Notes: generated by a model not told the origin, from the letters alone. DNA of 64,000 bases from Neopestalotiopsis rosae (GCA_023078685.1 JALGAS010000011.1:186001-250000), one strand, 5' to 3'. Shown: positions 45,614 through 57,870, numbered from the stretch's first letter. Made by a program: numbers and translations.

Positions 45614-47012
45614 GGCTGGGGATGACAAGAACTGACAGAGGGTGTAAAGTGATTCTACTATTCTGTGCTTCTGGGTATATCTTGTTTAGGTGGTATCAAG
45701 CAGGACAATGATAGCCCCCTGGGCAATGATTCTGAGCTCCATAGGATGGACAGAGGCGTAAAATGAGAGCGGTTCACCTACACCTAAGTACCAACAATAT
45801 CAGACACACCATGGTAGTCAGCGACCCTCCGATGACGCTTAGTCACACTGGATAGGTGCCTGCGTCCGATGGTGGCCGCTCTGATAGATAGGAAACAAGC
45901 GAAGTCAGTGGAGCCATTTGAGGTCATATCTCGCTTCTTGCAGGTTGCACTTGCGATAGCCTTCAACGAGAGTGGAAAGACACAACAAAGAAAAAAAATC
46001 AAGGTCTATGCAGATCTCAAGGGCCCCAATCGGCAAGCGGTTGACGAATGTGTGCGCGACAGATTGGTTCTCAGATTCCACTATGCTGGTTCCTGGAGCA
46101 GCCGATAGTATCCCCATCTAGCTGCTGCGACCATGATCGATTACAGGCCTGTAGACACACAATGTGATCTTTTTCCCTGATCGGCGATGTGTTTCAAGAG
46201 GAGGAGTGAAAAATTGTCACCATGATATGCCCCTTCTGGATCCATCATTGATGGCCATGTTACCATGACACATGTGGCCAAGCCGAACAAGCCGGGAGTT
46301 ATGCGATTGATGTCGCGCATGATGAGCATCATAGCAGTAGATACCATAGTATTTAGTGGCGGGTGTTGTAACGTTGCGATAGGGAAGCTTCCATGTGTTC
46401 AAGGTCCCACAGAAGGACCTGCTCCAGTCTAGGCCAGGGTTTAGCTCTAACGGTTAGCGATTGTAGTTACCGGCCGGGGGAGGGGCCTTTCAGTCTGTGA
46501 CGAGCTTGGGAGCTTGGGCCCAAGGTTTAACCGGCCTTGTCCAGCGCGCCTTCTGGGGGGTCCCGTCAGCGATCCGGCCTTGTACCACGGACACCTCGTG
46601 GACAAGCTCATCTCAACGCCTGATGGATGATACAGGGCCGGTAAGCATTTTTATCGAGCTTTCGCCTGCCATTCGTCGGTCAGCCCAAGCCATACCATTC
46701 TTTTTCAGCTGGTGTCGAATGACAATAACTACTAGTCCAATCTGGACGACAATCTTGCATCTCACAGTATCTTCCCTGCGACCGGGGGATACCTGCCTAC
46801 TACTGAATCGTGTGGTTCCCGTCTCTACTGCTGGTGGCATTGTTACATACACCCGCTCGTGACAAACATTGAAGTGAACCACCCTCCTCCTACACTACAC
46901 CAGGCCGGGGCGGCCCCTCTTTCAGCAGCACGCACCGCAGCGCCCGCATTCAGAGCAGCAGCTCGCTTTAACGTGACACCGGCAATCCAGAGACAGACAG
47001 ACGACCTCGACC
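45614..47012. promoter_or_regulatory. Divergent promoter region dac1-nag3
   Basis: A 1.4 kb region between the start codons of dac1 (minus) and nag3 (plus). No gene is supported inside. As the shared upstream region of two GlcNAc genes it is a natural target of the cluster regulator; I did not identify a certain binding motif by eye. Confidence 0.5.
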
Positions 47013-50000
47013 ATGGCCAAAGTCGACAGCGAGTCTGACCCACTATGGGAGGATATGGACTGGTACGTAACTATGGGGCCCCCTTTCGTTTCACTGGCAC
47101 GCAAGATGCGATAGTCGCCTTCGCGGAATGTCTCTCGGTGTGAAAGCCCCGCGGAATCATGGTTGAGTCTGCTGACCGAATGCCGTTTTCAGGGCCATTG
47201 GCCAGATGCTGCTAATGGGATGGGACGGCACCGAAGTCACGCCTCAAATCAGGAACCTCATTGAGAAGCACCATCTAGGCTCCATCCTACTTACCGCCAA
47301 GAACCTCAAATGTAAAAGCCCCAGTTTCATCATGAACCTCAAGCCTCGTCTCCGTCACGAGATATACTCCCCAATTTGAAGATGGGCACAAGTGAATACT
47401 GACCGCAATCAATCTTGACGTAGCTGCCGAACAGACGACTGAGTTGGTTCGTGAACTTCAGACTATAGCACACAATGCCGGACATCCTTATCCTCTCCTG
47501 ATCGCCCTCGACCAGGAGAATGGCGGTGTCAACAGTCTCTTTGATGAGGACTACATTTGTCAATTTCCTAGTGCGATGGGGATCGCCGCGACTGGCAACC
47601 CCAAGCTGGCATACGAAGTAGCAAAGGCGACAGCAACCGAGGTCTCGGCCGTGGGCGTCAACGTAATTCTTGGACCAGTGCTTGATGTCCTCACCAATGC
47701 CAGGCATCAGCCCTTGGGTGTAAGAGCTATTGGTGATGATCCTCAGGAGGTATCACAGTATGGCATCGCAGCATTGAATGGCTACAAGGATGCCGGCTTG
47801 GCAACCTGTGGCAAGCATTTTCCATCCTATGGAAACCTCAACTTCATGGGGACAAGTTTGGACATGCCCATAATCACACAAACCCTTGAGGAACTCAGTT
47901 TGAGTGCTCTGGTGCCTTTTCGTAATGCCATAGCCACTGGACGCCTCGATGCTATGTTCATCGGAGGCTGTGGCATACAAAATCCCGACATGAACGTTAT
48001 GCATGCTTGCTTAGCCGGAGAGGTTGTAGACGATCTTCTCAGGAACGAGCTTGGCTTCGATGGCGTAGCCATATCAGAATGCCTTGAAATGGAATCCCTG
48101 ATTCAGGAATACGGAGTCAAGGGTGGTACTATCAATGCAGTCACGGCAGGTAACGATTTGATTCTCTTGTGCAGAGCTCATGATGTACAGCTAGAGGCCA
48201 TCTCCGGTCTCAAACTTGGCATCGAGGATGGTATGATTGAAAAAGAGCGTGTGTACACATCCTTGAGGCGCGTCCTCCGGATGAAGCGAGCTTGCACATC
48301 GTGGCAGACTGCGCTCAATCCACCCGGCTTGTCTTTGCTTTCACAGACTCATCCAATGCACTTGGAACTATCTCGCCAGGCTTACGACCTTTCCATCACC
48401 GTGGTTCGAGACAATGACAGTCTGCTCCCGTTGACGCAGAGCCTTCTGCAAGAAGAGGAAATGCTTCTACTCACACCACTTGTGAAGCCATTACCAGCCT
48501 CGAAAGCAACCAAGAGTATGATGGAGAAGAACAATATTAAGAATGGCGGCGGCGGTGGTGGTGGATTGCATGGACAGTTTGTGCACCAGGAAAGGGGTGC
48601 TATCATGAGCGGCGAAGGCGTTTTTCGAGAACTAGGAAGAACACTGGCGAGAACCCGCCACGGAAAGCTTTTGCATACTTCCTACACTGCCAATGGACTA
48701 AGACCTGGTCAGTATTCACGGTACATGGTCAGTGTATCCTCGCTAACCTATGATACAGTACACGAAAACCTGATCCATCGGGCTTCGGCGATCGTTATCG
48801 TTACTGCGGATGCCCACAGGAATGGCTACCAATCTGGCTTCACTAAACATGTCGCCATGATGTGCCAGCTGCTTCGGTCGACAGGCCAGAAAAAGTCACT
48901 TGTGGTCATCGCCGTCAGTTCGCCTTACGACTTTGCCATGGATAAGAGCATTGGCACTTATTTATGCACGTTTGATTTTACCGAGACGGCCATGGCTTCA
49001 CTGGTTCGCGCACTCTATGGCGAATTCGTGCCCACAGGCTCCATGCCTGGTACGATGCGCAAGAGCAAAAAGGTCGTCAAGAACAGACGACAGTGGCTCG
49101 TGGAAAATTATGACCGAGAGCGCGACGCACAAGCTCTTGATGGGCTATTGGAAGCTCTTGCGCGGACAAGCACGCCAAGCTTACCATATTCTGCCTGTCG
49201 CGCCCACACCTTTAATTTGTTCAACCCGAATGTAGACGAGGCACACTTTGTTGTTCGCAACAGCAGCACGCAAGCACTATACGGCTTCGTAGCCACCTAC
49301 TTTTCAAAGGGTCAGGGAGCTATCGGTGCCATTTTTGTTGATCCCGCTAAGAGGAACGTCTTCATTGGCACCGCTTTGCACCGAAGAGCCATGAGGGCCC
49401 TCTTGACCAAAAAGGGGCTGAAAAAGGTCCAACTCGGTGTCTCCTTTCCTGGAGTATTCCCCGGTATTCCGATTGAGGAGAGCCGGGGCGCAAAAACATG
49501 GTTTGGAAATGTTGGGTGGGATGTACAGTTTCCCCGCCGAATTTCCAATCTTGCAATCAAAGATCTTTCCTCTTGGTCCTTCCCTGAAGGCCTTCCACAA
49601 AGCCTGCAACGGAATCAAATTACATTTGACTTGATCACTGGGATCGAAAATGGAGAGAGTGTGTTGAATCACGTCACGACGCACGCCCAACCAGATGTCG
49701 TTGAGCTCTACAGACATGCACTGCAGTCAAATCATGACTGCGGCATCGTGCGAGCAAAAAGTACCGACGGAAGCCTGCTGGGGACTGTCATCGTGACCAA
49801 ACCGGGCAGTGTTCTTGCGGCATATATTCCATTACTCAACACCGCTACCGAAGGCACTTTTGGAGGCATCATTGCGCCCATTGTTCCCACCACGTCACAA
49901 TCGGCCTTGCTGCTCCAAGGATTGGTCTTCATGGGCGTCCGCCAGAACAAGGGCCACAAGTCGGCAAAGAGTATACTAAGTTGGGTAAGTCGGCAGCAAA

Positions 50001-50166
50001 AGTGTATTCAAATTGTGGGCACATGCTAATAGTGTACCATGTGCAGGTGCTCGATGACGCACACGAAGCTCTTGCTACAATGGGATTTGAAGTGCAACAA
50101 GCATTTGATGAAATTACTAATTCTCCGGAACATGTAAGGTTATTGTATCATGAATTGGAGGATTGA
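47013..50166 (+). CDS. nag3: GH3 beta-N-acetylglucosaminidase-like protein fused to C-terminal GNAT domains
   Basis: Protein of 932 residues. Exons 47013-47062, 47193-47311, 47424-48707, 48759-49984 and 50047-50166. Residues 1-340 are a GH3 (NagZ-like) barrel: IGQMLLMGWDG, LLIALDQENGGVN, GKHFPSYGN (Lys187-His188) and FDGVAISECLEM. The bacterial general-acid loop DSH after KHFPGHG is absent, and the nucleophile place (Asp in SDDLSM) is Glu275. Residues 340-580 resemble the second GH3 domain. The last 330 residues carry GNAT acetyltransferase features, best in IFVDPAKRNVFIGTALHRRAM, with a second weaker copy near the end (DDAHEALATMGFEV). There is no signal peptide, so it is intracellular. Orthologues belong to the GlcNAc cluster of Trichoderma. 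It may cut imported chitin dimers or modify aminosugars; the true reaction is uncertain. Intron 4 is 51 nt and keeps the frame if retained. Confidence 0.9.
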
Positions 50167-51934
50167 TATTGACAATTTCCATAGTGGTCGGACCTCAGCT
50201 AACGAGTCGAGTTGGTCTGTTCATCCACATGTTTGGAGTCAGAAGCATCAGTTACCATTCCGATATACGCGACAAGAGACCATAAGACGGAAAGATTGGG
50301 TGCGATGACAATACCAACTGCACCGACTCACATTTTTTTGTCTCTTTAGAGAGGAACTACGTCTTCCATTGCTACTCTTCTAGCCCATGTACATCTTGTG
50401 CCGGATTGAAAATGTGTCACTTTTTTAGTTTCTTCAAAGGCTCTGGGCATTGCAGTTCAAGCCACCCTTTGGCCTCCAAAAATAGAAGCCCAGGAACTAG
50501 GTGGAAAGTTAAAAAAAAAAAAAAAAAAAAAAAAGTCCTACGTCTGACGGGCGGGCGGATTAGTCCGGGATGCGGCAAACAGTAGTCGGCTGGTTGTCTG
50601 CTTACTTTACCTACATTCAGAAATAGGACGTTTGAATCCTCAGGCATAACAAGTTCTCACTGATGGATTGATGGCGTCCAGGATCATATCGTTTACGGAG
50701 AGAGGACTTTTGGGTGAACATCCGTATTAGATTCTGTCGCGCGGGTATGGGGATATGTAAGAGTTTGCGAATACCAGCTGCCAACGATATAGAAATACGG
50801 ATAAGACACAAAGGATTATCGATCGTAGTTCTAGTTGTACCACATCATTTTGGTTCAAAAGGTGCGCAGTAGACTGTATAATACTGATGTCCCAAGGGAC
50901 CAGGGTTTTAGATTGTGTCGTCGATTTCAGAAAATGCTCATCATCCGAGGTAGGGGGATAACTTGAATGTCTTAAAGTGTGCGGGCCTTGGCAGCAAGTG
51001 GACGCACTTTTGGCACTGTCGAGATCGAATCTGTAGGGCCAATTAGCGCTAATGTATAGCACACCCGGTCAAGGCAGGTCTCTGGTCTCTGGTCTCTGCT
51101 GAAAGGCGTACGGATGGACCAATGAGACATGCTACGAGGTTCAGAGGTGCGGCTGATAGCGAAACTGGGACCTGTGGAACTGGACCTTTGGCTCTGACTC
51201 TCTTCCTCCAGTCCCAGAATCCAGAGTGAGTCCTTTGAGAGGTCTTGCCCCCCTCACGCCAGAATGCCGTAGGTAAACTGGGTACTGGGTACCTACTCTT
51301 GGCCTTGCTCCTGGCTCCTCCTCCACCTTTTTCCCTCTACGGTACGGCAGAGGACAGAGGGGGAAAAGGCCCCAAAAAGGCCCAAGACGGAGGCCAGGCG
51401 AGTTTAGCTGCTACCTAGGTAGTGCCAGTGGCCGGGATTAGCGCTAGCGTTGACAAGCGGCCCAGCTTCCCCATTTTCCACAGCTCCAGTTCCTTCCCTT
51501 CCCACCCCCGATGATTAGGACATTGGACCCTCCGCGCGCTGCGACTTTGACGCTCACATCGGAAGTCGCCAGCTCCAAGGTCAATAGGTTGAGTTGCAGT
51601 AGCTAATTAACGTCTCTGGCTATCTACTTGCGTACAAACTTTGTTATCACCATCATACCTATTCATTACAGCGCCAACCAGTCCATCCTCTGTCGGGGTG
51701 CTCGAGTCTTGCTCTTGATCTACCGACATCCGGACTATTGAACCTCTTCTTCTTCTTTTCGTCTCGTCGCAAGAAAGGCTGAAGCAGAGAGGAGGAGGAG
51801 GCGCACCGGAGGCTATTGCCCCAAGTTAGTGGCGCCATTTCCCGATCAGCCGTCATTGCCCACCTCCCCCGAAACCACAGCGACGCCGTGGACCAAGGAC
51901 GATATAGCAGAAGGGGCTGTTTTAATAAGATGCA
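50167..51934. promoter_or_regulatory. Spacer nag3-ron1 with ron1 promoter and leader
   Basis: A 1.8 kb region. It contains a run of 24 A (50511-50534), a short tandem TCTGGTC repeat near 51080 and an element CTACCTAGGTAG near 51412-51423. The stretch 51660-51934 is a plausible 5' leader of ron1. No coding frame that I can support. Confidence 0.5.
50511..50534. repeat. Homopolymer A24
   Basis: Twenty-four consecutive A residues on the plus strand, about 350 nt downstream of the nag3 stop. Prone to length errors in sequencing. Confidence 0.9.
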
Positions 51935-53772
51935 ATGGCTACATACAATATGCCGGCGCTCTCGTCTGGCGCCAACCCGAACGATGCCCTGGGGTTAAAT
52001 CAGCCCGCCATGGGGAGCGGAGGACCTCCCGTCGGTCAAGGACTCGGTATCGACGGCTTTGATCAGGACATGAACTTTGACGAGTCCATACTGTAAGTCG
52101 CCGCTTTTTGCTTCAATGCGCCGCCTCGAATTTGAATCCGGGTCATCTCCTGCAATGGATTCGGGATCGCCCCGTAGTGCAATCGTTTGTTGGTTTACCG
52201 CCGAGATTGGAGCACCATCACTAATACCTCCTTCGCCGCAGGGACAGCGTGAACGGAGGCTTGCCCAATTTCCCTTTCAATCCATCCTCATATGATCTCG
52301 AGACCTTCACCACAACTTTTGAGGACCCGTTCAACTACTCTCGGCCTTACGATGCCGCGCCTGATCCCGAGGCCTTCCATGATGAAGAGTCCTCGCCACC
52401 GCAACTGGACGACAAACTACTCAGCTTCTCCCCGCCCATCCTCAAGGCATCGCCCTTGGATGATTCTACGGGAGCCTTTTCCGAGCTAAACATGAGCGCC
52501 GAGCTATACGGCATGTTCTTTGTGGCCGAGGATGTCTTTGGCGGCGAGAATACGGGGCCGCGTCCTTTGGAGCTGACTTGCTATCGACGCAATCTTTGGC
52601 AATGCTCCGGCCAGATCATTATGCCAAGGCATTGCACTCAGGTTGTGAATGAACAGGGTCGGACTATACCCATTGTCGAATTTCATGCGTCCATAACGGC
52701 ATCTGAGTCGATTGATAACAAGGCAACGGAGATCATCTCTATTCCTTGGAAGAGCGGCAACTCTGCTCTGGGAGAAGGCCAGGAGACCAAGACCGCTGGT
52801 GCACCACCAAAGGTTGCCCTCGATCTCGGCAGCGCTCAAGAAGTGGACGCACACCGCGTGAGCATCCCGGTGTCCTGGAAGCGCTTGCAGTTCAAGTCTG
52901 CCACGGCCAACAATGGTCGTCGTAAGGGATTGCAACAACACTACGTTGTCCAAATTAACCTCCTTGGCAAAATGAAGACTGGAGGAGAGCTCATGAAGAT
53001 TGCCGAAATCAGGAGCGGCCCAGTCATTGTTCGCGGTCGCAGCCCACGAAACTTTGACAGTAGAAAAGACGTCCAACTTTCTGGGGACAAGAAACCAGTA
53101 TACATTGAGAAGCCGCGAACTCAAAGCGACGCGGCAACAACACCCATCTTGAAGCAGGAGAAACCTGACATGACGGCGAGCCTCCACCGCTACAATTCTT
53201 CAGGCTCATCATACACAAACGATTGGAACAATGGGAATTCATTATCATATGACAATGGCCACCAAGTTCAACAGCAGCCCCAGCGGCAGCCCCAAAATCC
53301 CCAAAAGAGACTGGCGCTCTCACCCAACCCCAGCCGGCCACCTGTTCCGGCATGGAGCTCAGAGTCGTCTGTAAACAAGATGCCCAGTTTCGCAGCATCG
53401 TCCAAGACCCCGTCTGGCCCTTCTATTCCAATAAATCTGTCTCTTTCGGAGGACGAGCGGAGCCCAAATAATCGGTCCAACTCTGATGCTCTGCAGAGCC
53501 CTCAACTCAATAGGTCGAGCATTAGTGGTGCTCTTGGGAGCCCAACAGAAGAAACCGAGGAACTCTATGAATATTTCCCACTAAGCGTGGACGACTGGTG
53601 AGTTGATCAAGTATCGAACACGAATGTAGCGCTACTAACCATTTCGAATTACAGGACCCCCCTCGTAGATACAATATATCGACCCCACATCGTCCACCAC
53701 ATAGCCGTTCCCCAGGAAATCAAAGCACAAAAGGTCCGGAGCAAGGCCAAGAGATATTTCTCTGCAGAATAA
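51935..53772 (+). CDS. ron1: NDT80/PhoG-family transcription factor (RON1-like)
   Basis: p53-like, Ig-fold DNA-binding regulator of 543 residues. Exons 51935-52092, 52242-53597 and 53655-53772. The NDT80 domain spans about residues 140-335 and includes LYGMFFVAEDVFGGEN, PLELTCYRRNLWQCSGQI, PIVEFHASITASESIDNKA and AEIRSGPVIVRGRSPRNFDS. The splice to the last exon rebuilds SVDDWTPLVDTIYRPHIVHH and adds the conserved basic end KVRSKAKRYFSAE. N-terminal and central parts are disordered. Known fungal relatives govern meiosis, protease secretion (XprG), heterokaryon death (VIB-1) and, in Trichoderma reesei, GlcNAc use (RON1). Its location between nag3 and hxk3 identifies it as RON1-like and as the probable activator of the surrounding genes. 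Confidence in family is very high, in orthology high by context. Confidence 0.94.
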
Positions 53773-54521
53773 AGCGGCTCCATGTTTGTCAAGTACTGTT
53801 GGGGTCATTGTTTCTCCCCCCTCACTAGTTGCTAGATGAGTTGATGACGTGGGCATGGATATCGGCGTTTTCGAATACCTAGGTAAATAAGGCGAATTGG
53901 ATACCTACATGTTGCTTGTTACTCTTCTGGATATTTTCTCTCAACTGTTTCAGCACAGATGATATCATTTGGATTATGTTGGGGAACTGTTGTTTTGCAA
54001 AATGCAAATCACTTCCGCTGGAACATTTTTTTTCATGTGCTTCTCTCTCGATAGGCTTGGAAAGTCTTTTCTTCGTTTCTTTTTCTCATATTTCATTTGG
54101 ATGTTGGCTTGAAAAATAAAATACCCTCTCTTATGCAAGTTCCATATATTCATTGCTTCCCCTAAAATCGGGTGGGAGCAGATGTCGCTCGAAAATAGCC
54201 CCCTCTTCGTGCCGAGAATCATTGGCCTATATAATGAAAGAACCGTGCCCAAACCACACATGTGACAAATGTTGGATGGGGAAATAAAAAAAAAAATAAA
54301 AAAAAAACGCCGAGTATATGTATCCACCGCTTGGAAAAGGGGTATTGTTGTTTACGATGAAAACTCCCTTACTCCCGTGATCCCACCTGAACTATAATGA
54401 TGTGGTATCGCGTAGTATGTATAGTAGATTTTTTGCTTTATGCTTTGCTATTGTAAGTCTTTTTTGCAAGATAAAAGACAAAATATGCATTGTTTTCGGT
54501 TTGTCTCTAGATGGTATCTCA
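53773..54521. other. Convergent 3' region ron1/hxk3
   Basis: A 750 nt region between two stop codons of convergent genes. A/T-rich runs around 54283-54306 fit untranslated ends. No coding frame that I can support. Confidence 0.5.
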
Positions 54522-56247
54522 TCATTGTTGTTCCGTGGCACAGGCCAGGGCAACCGCAGCACCGAGGATGGAGCTCTCGAGGGCTGGCACGAGCTGAATG
54601 TCGCCGACGTGCTCGCTCGACGACGTGAGACTGTTGATATACGTCTGGCAGTTGTCGCGGTAGCCCGGGTAGCGCTCAATGACTGAGCCATTGAAGCCGA
54701 CCGTCGTCTGGGGCAGCTTGACCTCGACGCGGGCTTCGGCCACAAAGGAAGCCTTGCGCGGCGTCGGAGCCTTGGCGTCGGCCTGAGACGGCGGAGTTTG
54801 GGTGCCAAGGTATTCGGCCTCGGTCTCGTGGCGCATCTCCCAGAGCCCAAAGACGCAGGCGGCGAGGAGAGCGGCAGATCGTTGTGATGTACACGAGGCC
54901 AAGGTCCGAATGGCGGCCAAGTCGGCAGTAGTGGGCGGGACACTTGACGGGTGCATTGATGCAAAGTATGGCAGCGCGATGGCGAAATCAGCGCTCGTGT
55001 CGTCTTCTATTCTCGACAGGGTTTCCGTGTCAAGAGAGTAAGGCTTTTCCAGCGATGGCGGTACCACGCCTCCAAATAGTCCCGTGGTCTCAATGGCTTC
55101 GAGCAGGGCCAATCTGACAATCTCGCCGAGATAGTAACCTGCAAGGAGGTGCTCAAGAGGCTGGAAGTCGGGGCGTGGGTGTTCCGCCTTGAGCTGTTCG
55201 TCCCACCGTGTAAGTGGCAGAATACCGCCTCCAAACATGCCCAGCTCCGTGTTCACAATCACATGACTGGCCTCTTGAAACCACGCCTCTGACCGCTTGC
55301 CAAACTTCGAACGGTGAAATGCGGCAACAGGCAGATGAACGGCAATATTGACTCCAGTGCCAAGAATGAGACCGAACCTCGTCTGCCCATGTGTGTAAGC
55401 CTGAGATAGCAGGGTCGCCGAGCCGTCATTCACAAGGGCAGCCAGTTTGACATTGAGACCTTGCTTGGCGCATGCTTGCTGAATAATCATGCCCAGGTCT
55501 TCACCCAGGAGGCTGTCCGAAGCCACAAATCCCTTTCCCATGCCGAGCAGCAGACCACCTCCTAGTGATGTTTGTCTATATTTTTGTGATTAGTCTTGTA
55601 TTACGCTGTTGAGAAGAGGGAAAATTGAAAAGAACAAGAGGCGTTACGTACTCGACCGGGAAACTCCATGCCAGACCCATGAGCATTGGCTCCTCTGACT
55701 TGGCATCATCCCCTATTACTTCGCTAATATGTTTGGCCATCCAGTCGAAGAATCCCGTCCCCACAAGACTCTTGATCTCGGGTGTGATCTTGAAACTCTC
55801 CATTCGGACAATCTCGCTTTCGTTGCCGGTAGATTGGCGACCCCTAAGAGTAACGAGCGCAACTCGCAACGTCGATCCACCGACGTCTAGAGCGATGTAG
55901 CTTCCCTGCTCCTTGCCAGATGGCAGGAGGTGGTTAAAGGACGGCAGCATGCACTCATTATGAGATTGTAGCCGCTCCTCAAACTGGACCTTGAGATCAC
56001 GCGAGAGGTTGAGCAACTGACCGTCCTCAAAGGGGCCAAGCAATCGCTGCCTCGCCTCCTTTAGGAAGTCCTCAATGTCCCTGCGTGGCAACGCCGTCTT
56101 CACGCTGTGTTCCTTGATAACCGTGGGACTGACCCAAAAGGTGAAGAGGGCTTGCAGAAAGGAGCGACCTCGGAGCAATGAGCTGAGCGCTGCCAAAAGG
56201 ACTTGCTTCAGCCTCGTCATTGCAGAAGCGAGCGGCTGCAATGGCAT
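54522..56247 (-). CDS. hxk3: Hexokinase-family kinase, probable GlcNAc kinase
   Basis: Sugar kinase of 549 residues expected to make GlcNAc-6-phosphate. Exons 55652-56247 and 54522-55575 (minus strand); the splice rebuilds SFPVEQTSL. ATP/phosphate loop 1 is LDVGGSTLRVALV (120-132), the sugar segment SFPVEQTS is 195-202, and catalytic Asp249 is in VNDGSATLLSQAY where classical hexokinases have NDTVGTL. The adenosine segment is GFNGSVIERYPGY and the C-terminal helix ends ESSILGAAVALA. The GST for GTN and DGSATL for DTVGTL changes set it apart from glucose kinases and fit the divergent GlcNAc-kinase group. A hydrophobic, weakly amphipathic N-terminus (12-39) could bind a membrane. Placed in the cluster beside ron1 and divergent from dam1. 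Confidence 0.92.
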
Positions 56248-57687
56248 GTGACGCCGTAAGAATATGAGAGGATATACGCTTTCGTTGGTCGCCGAATATC
56301 AAGTCATGAGTAGTGGTGGTATATATCTCCTATTTCCCTTTTTCATCCGACGAGACGAGGAGTAGGGGAATGGGAGAAGAAGAGGACGTGAAGCAGAAGA
56401 AGAAGAAGATGGATTCTTTTTCGGTCCCAGGCATTTATTTTACCCAACCCACCCGAGAGTCCGAGGATGGAGATGAAATTGGATCGGGTTTCCTAAACTA
56501 CCTCCTAGGCAGGAAGTACGGGACCAGGGGATGGGATGGTGAATGGATGGTGGATAGACTGTTAGACTGGCTCAAGAAGTAGGGCCGCGTCAGGATGCTT
56601 GTTCGCTCGCTTCGTATAATAAGCGGTCGCAAAGAGGCTGGACCGGGAAAAATGAGACGTGCCGGTACGTTGGTAGGTAACCAGAAGAATGAAGTGACGG
56701 GTACGAAAGCACAGCCAGCAGCCAGCCAATAGGGGACGTGGTTACGAAAGCGTCCGCACAGCCGATGAAAATGGATTTAAGTCGGACTGGACGGAGACTG
56801 GACTCGGACTGGGGGGAGGCAGGTGACAGCCTATAAAGGGCCAAAGAAATAGATGGACTTGCGATGATGGTTGTATGTATGTAGACTGGAAATAGAAAAA
56901 CACCAGAGAAAGACGAGACGAAGCACCGAGACGGAGACAGACCAACAAAAAAACCACCCAAGGCCACCTACTACAGACAGCGCTCTAGATTGATTGCACC
57001 ACGCGGCCGAGGAGGGATCTGGCGTTGCGTTCGGAACTTGACACGGATTGCAACAACGCTTGACTAGAGGGACCAATCCAAGTCCCAAATCCCCAATGTA
57101 CGGTGTAGGTGGTGGTAGCAGTAGTAGAGAGGTTAGAGGTAGTGAAAAGTAGGTTAGGTATGTCTACTGTGAAAAGGTAAGGTGCCCTAAGGCATGGCAC
57201 CCAGTCAGTCAGTTACCTTACCCGCACGCCAACTGCGGCAGATCGTCGTCCAGCGCTGTCAAGTGCTCAGCAAAAGGGGACTCCTCTTTCTTCCCAACCA
57301 CTACAGTAGACAGACCATCGGCCCCACTGCAGAAGAGGATCTATCTGGGTCTGGATAGTAGCAGGTATGGGTAGGTAATGTGCAGAATGGAGACTGGCTG
57401 CGGGTGTGTGTAGTAGTAGTGTGTGGTATGTAGCTTGTACGTAGTCCCGTAGTCCCGTAGGTAATGTAGTAACCACCTAACCTAGGCAATGTGGGTATTG
57501 CAGGTTATAATGTAGTATGCGGTAGTAGGTCAGGTAGTATGAAGGCCATCTATTACGAACGAGCGAAAAAGTAGGTGTGCCAGCCAGTGCAGGCGGCAGC
57601 GGGCAGTAAGGGGAAATGGCAGGCACACGGACAAGTGTATGCGCGGGAAAGTCTATCGGTACCTCAAACCCAAGACCAACCCACGAT

Positions 57688-57735
57688 CAAGTGGCAGCAG
57701 AAGCAGAGGAGCAGCAGCAGTAGCAGCAGCAGCAA
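57688..57735. repeat. CAG/AGC-type microsatellite
   Basis: Imperfect run of AGCAGCAG units broken by AAG, AGG and TAG. It lies in no supported coding frame; a TAG-containing frame argues against a polyglutamine exon. Confidence 0.6.
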
Positions 57736-57837
57736 GTCTTGGAGAGGGGCGAGCGGGCAAGAGGTGAGAGAGTGGTGAGACGTGATTGACTCGCAGAACC
57801 AAAGATCGGTAAGAAAGTCAAGTCAGTCAGTGGCTAC

Positions 57838-57870
57838 TAGGTATGTAGGTAGTAGGTAGTAGGTAGTAGC
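57838..57870. repeat. GTAGGTA-type short tandem repeat
   Basis: Repeats of GTAGGTA and GTAGGTAGTA in the hxk3-dam1 spacer; similar units recur upstream around 57110-57170 and 57360-57545. Confidence 0.6.

Noticed and set aside
47013..50166. Ordinary secreted chitobiase (GH20) assignment for the glycosidase
   Set aside because: Motifs are GH3 (DQENGG, KHFP), there is no signal peptide and no GH20 Asp-Glu pair.
54392..54964. 190-codon minus-strand frame overlapping the end of hxk3
   Set aside because: Arg/Pro/Ser-rich frame-shifted shadow of the hexokinase-family exon.
57688..57735. CAG run as a polyglutamine-coding exon
   Set aside because: Interrupted by TAG units, outside any frame with start, splice sites or conserved flanks.
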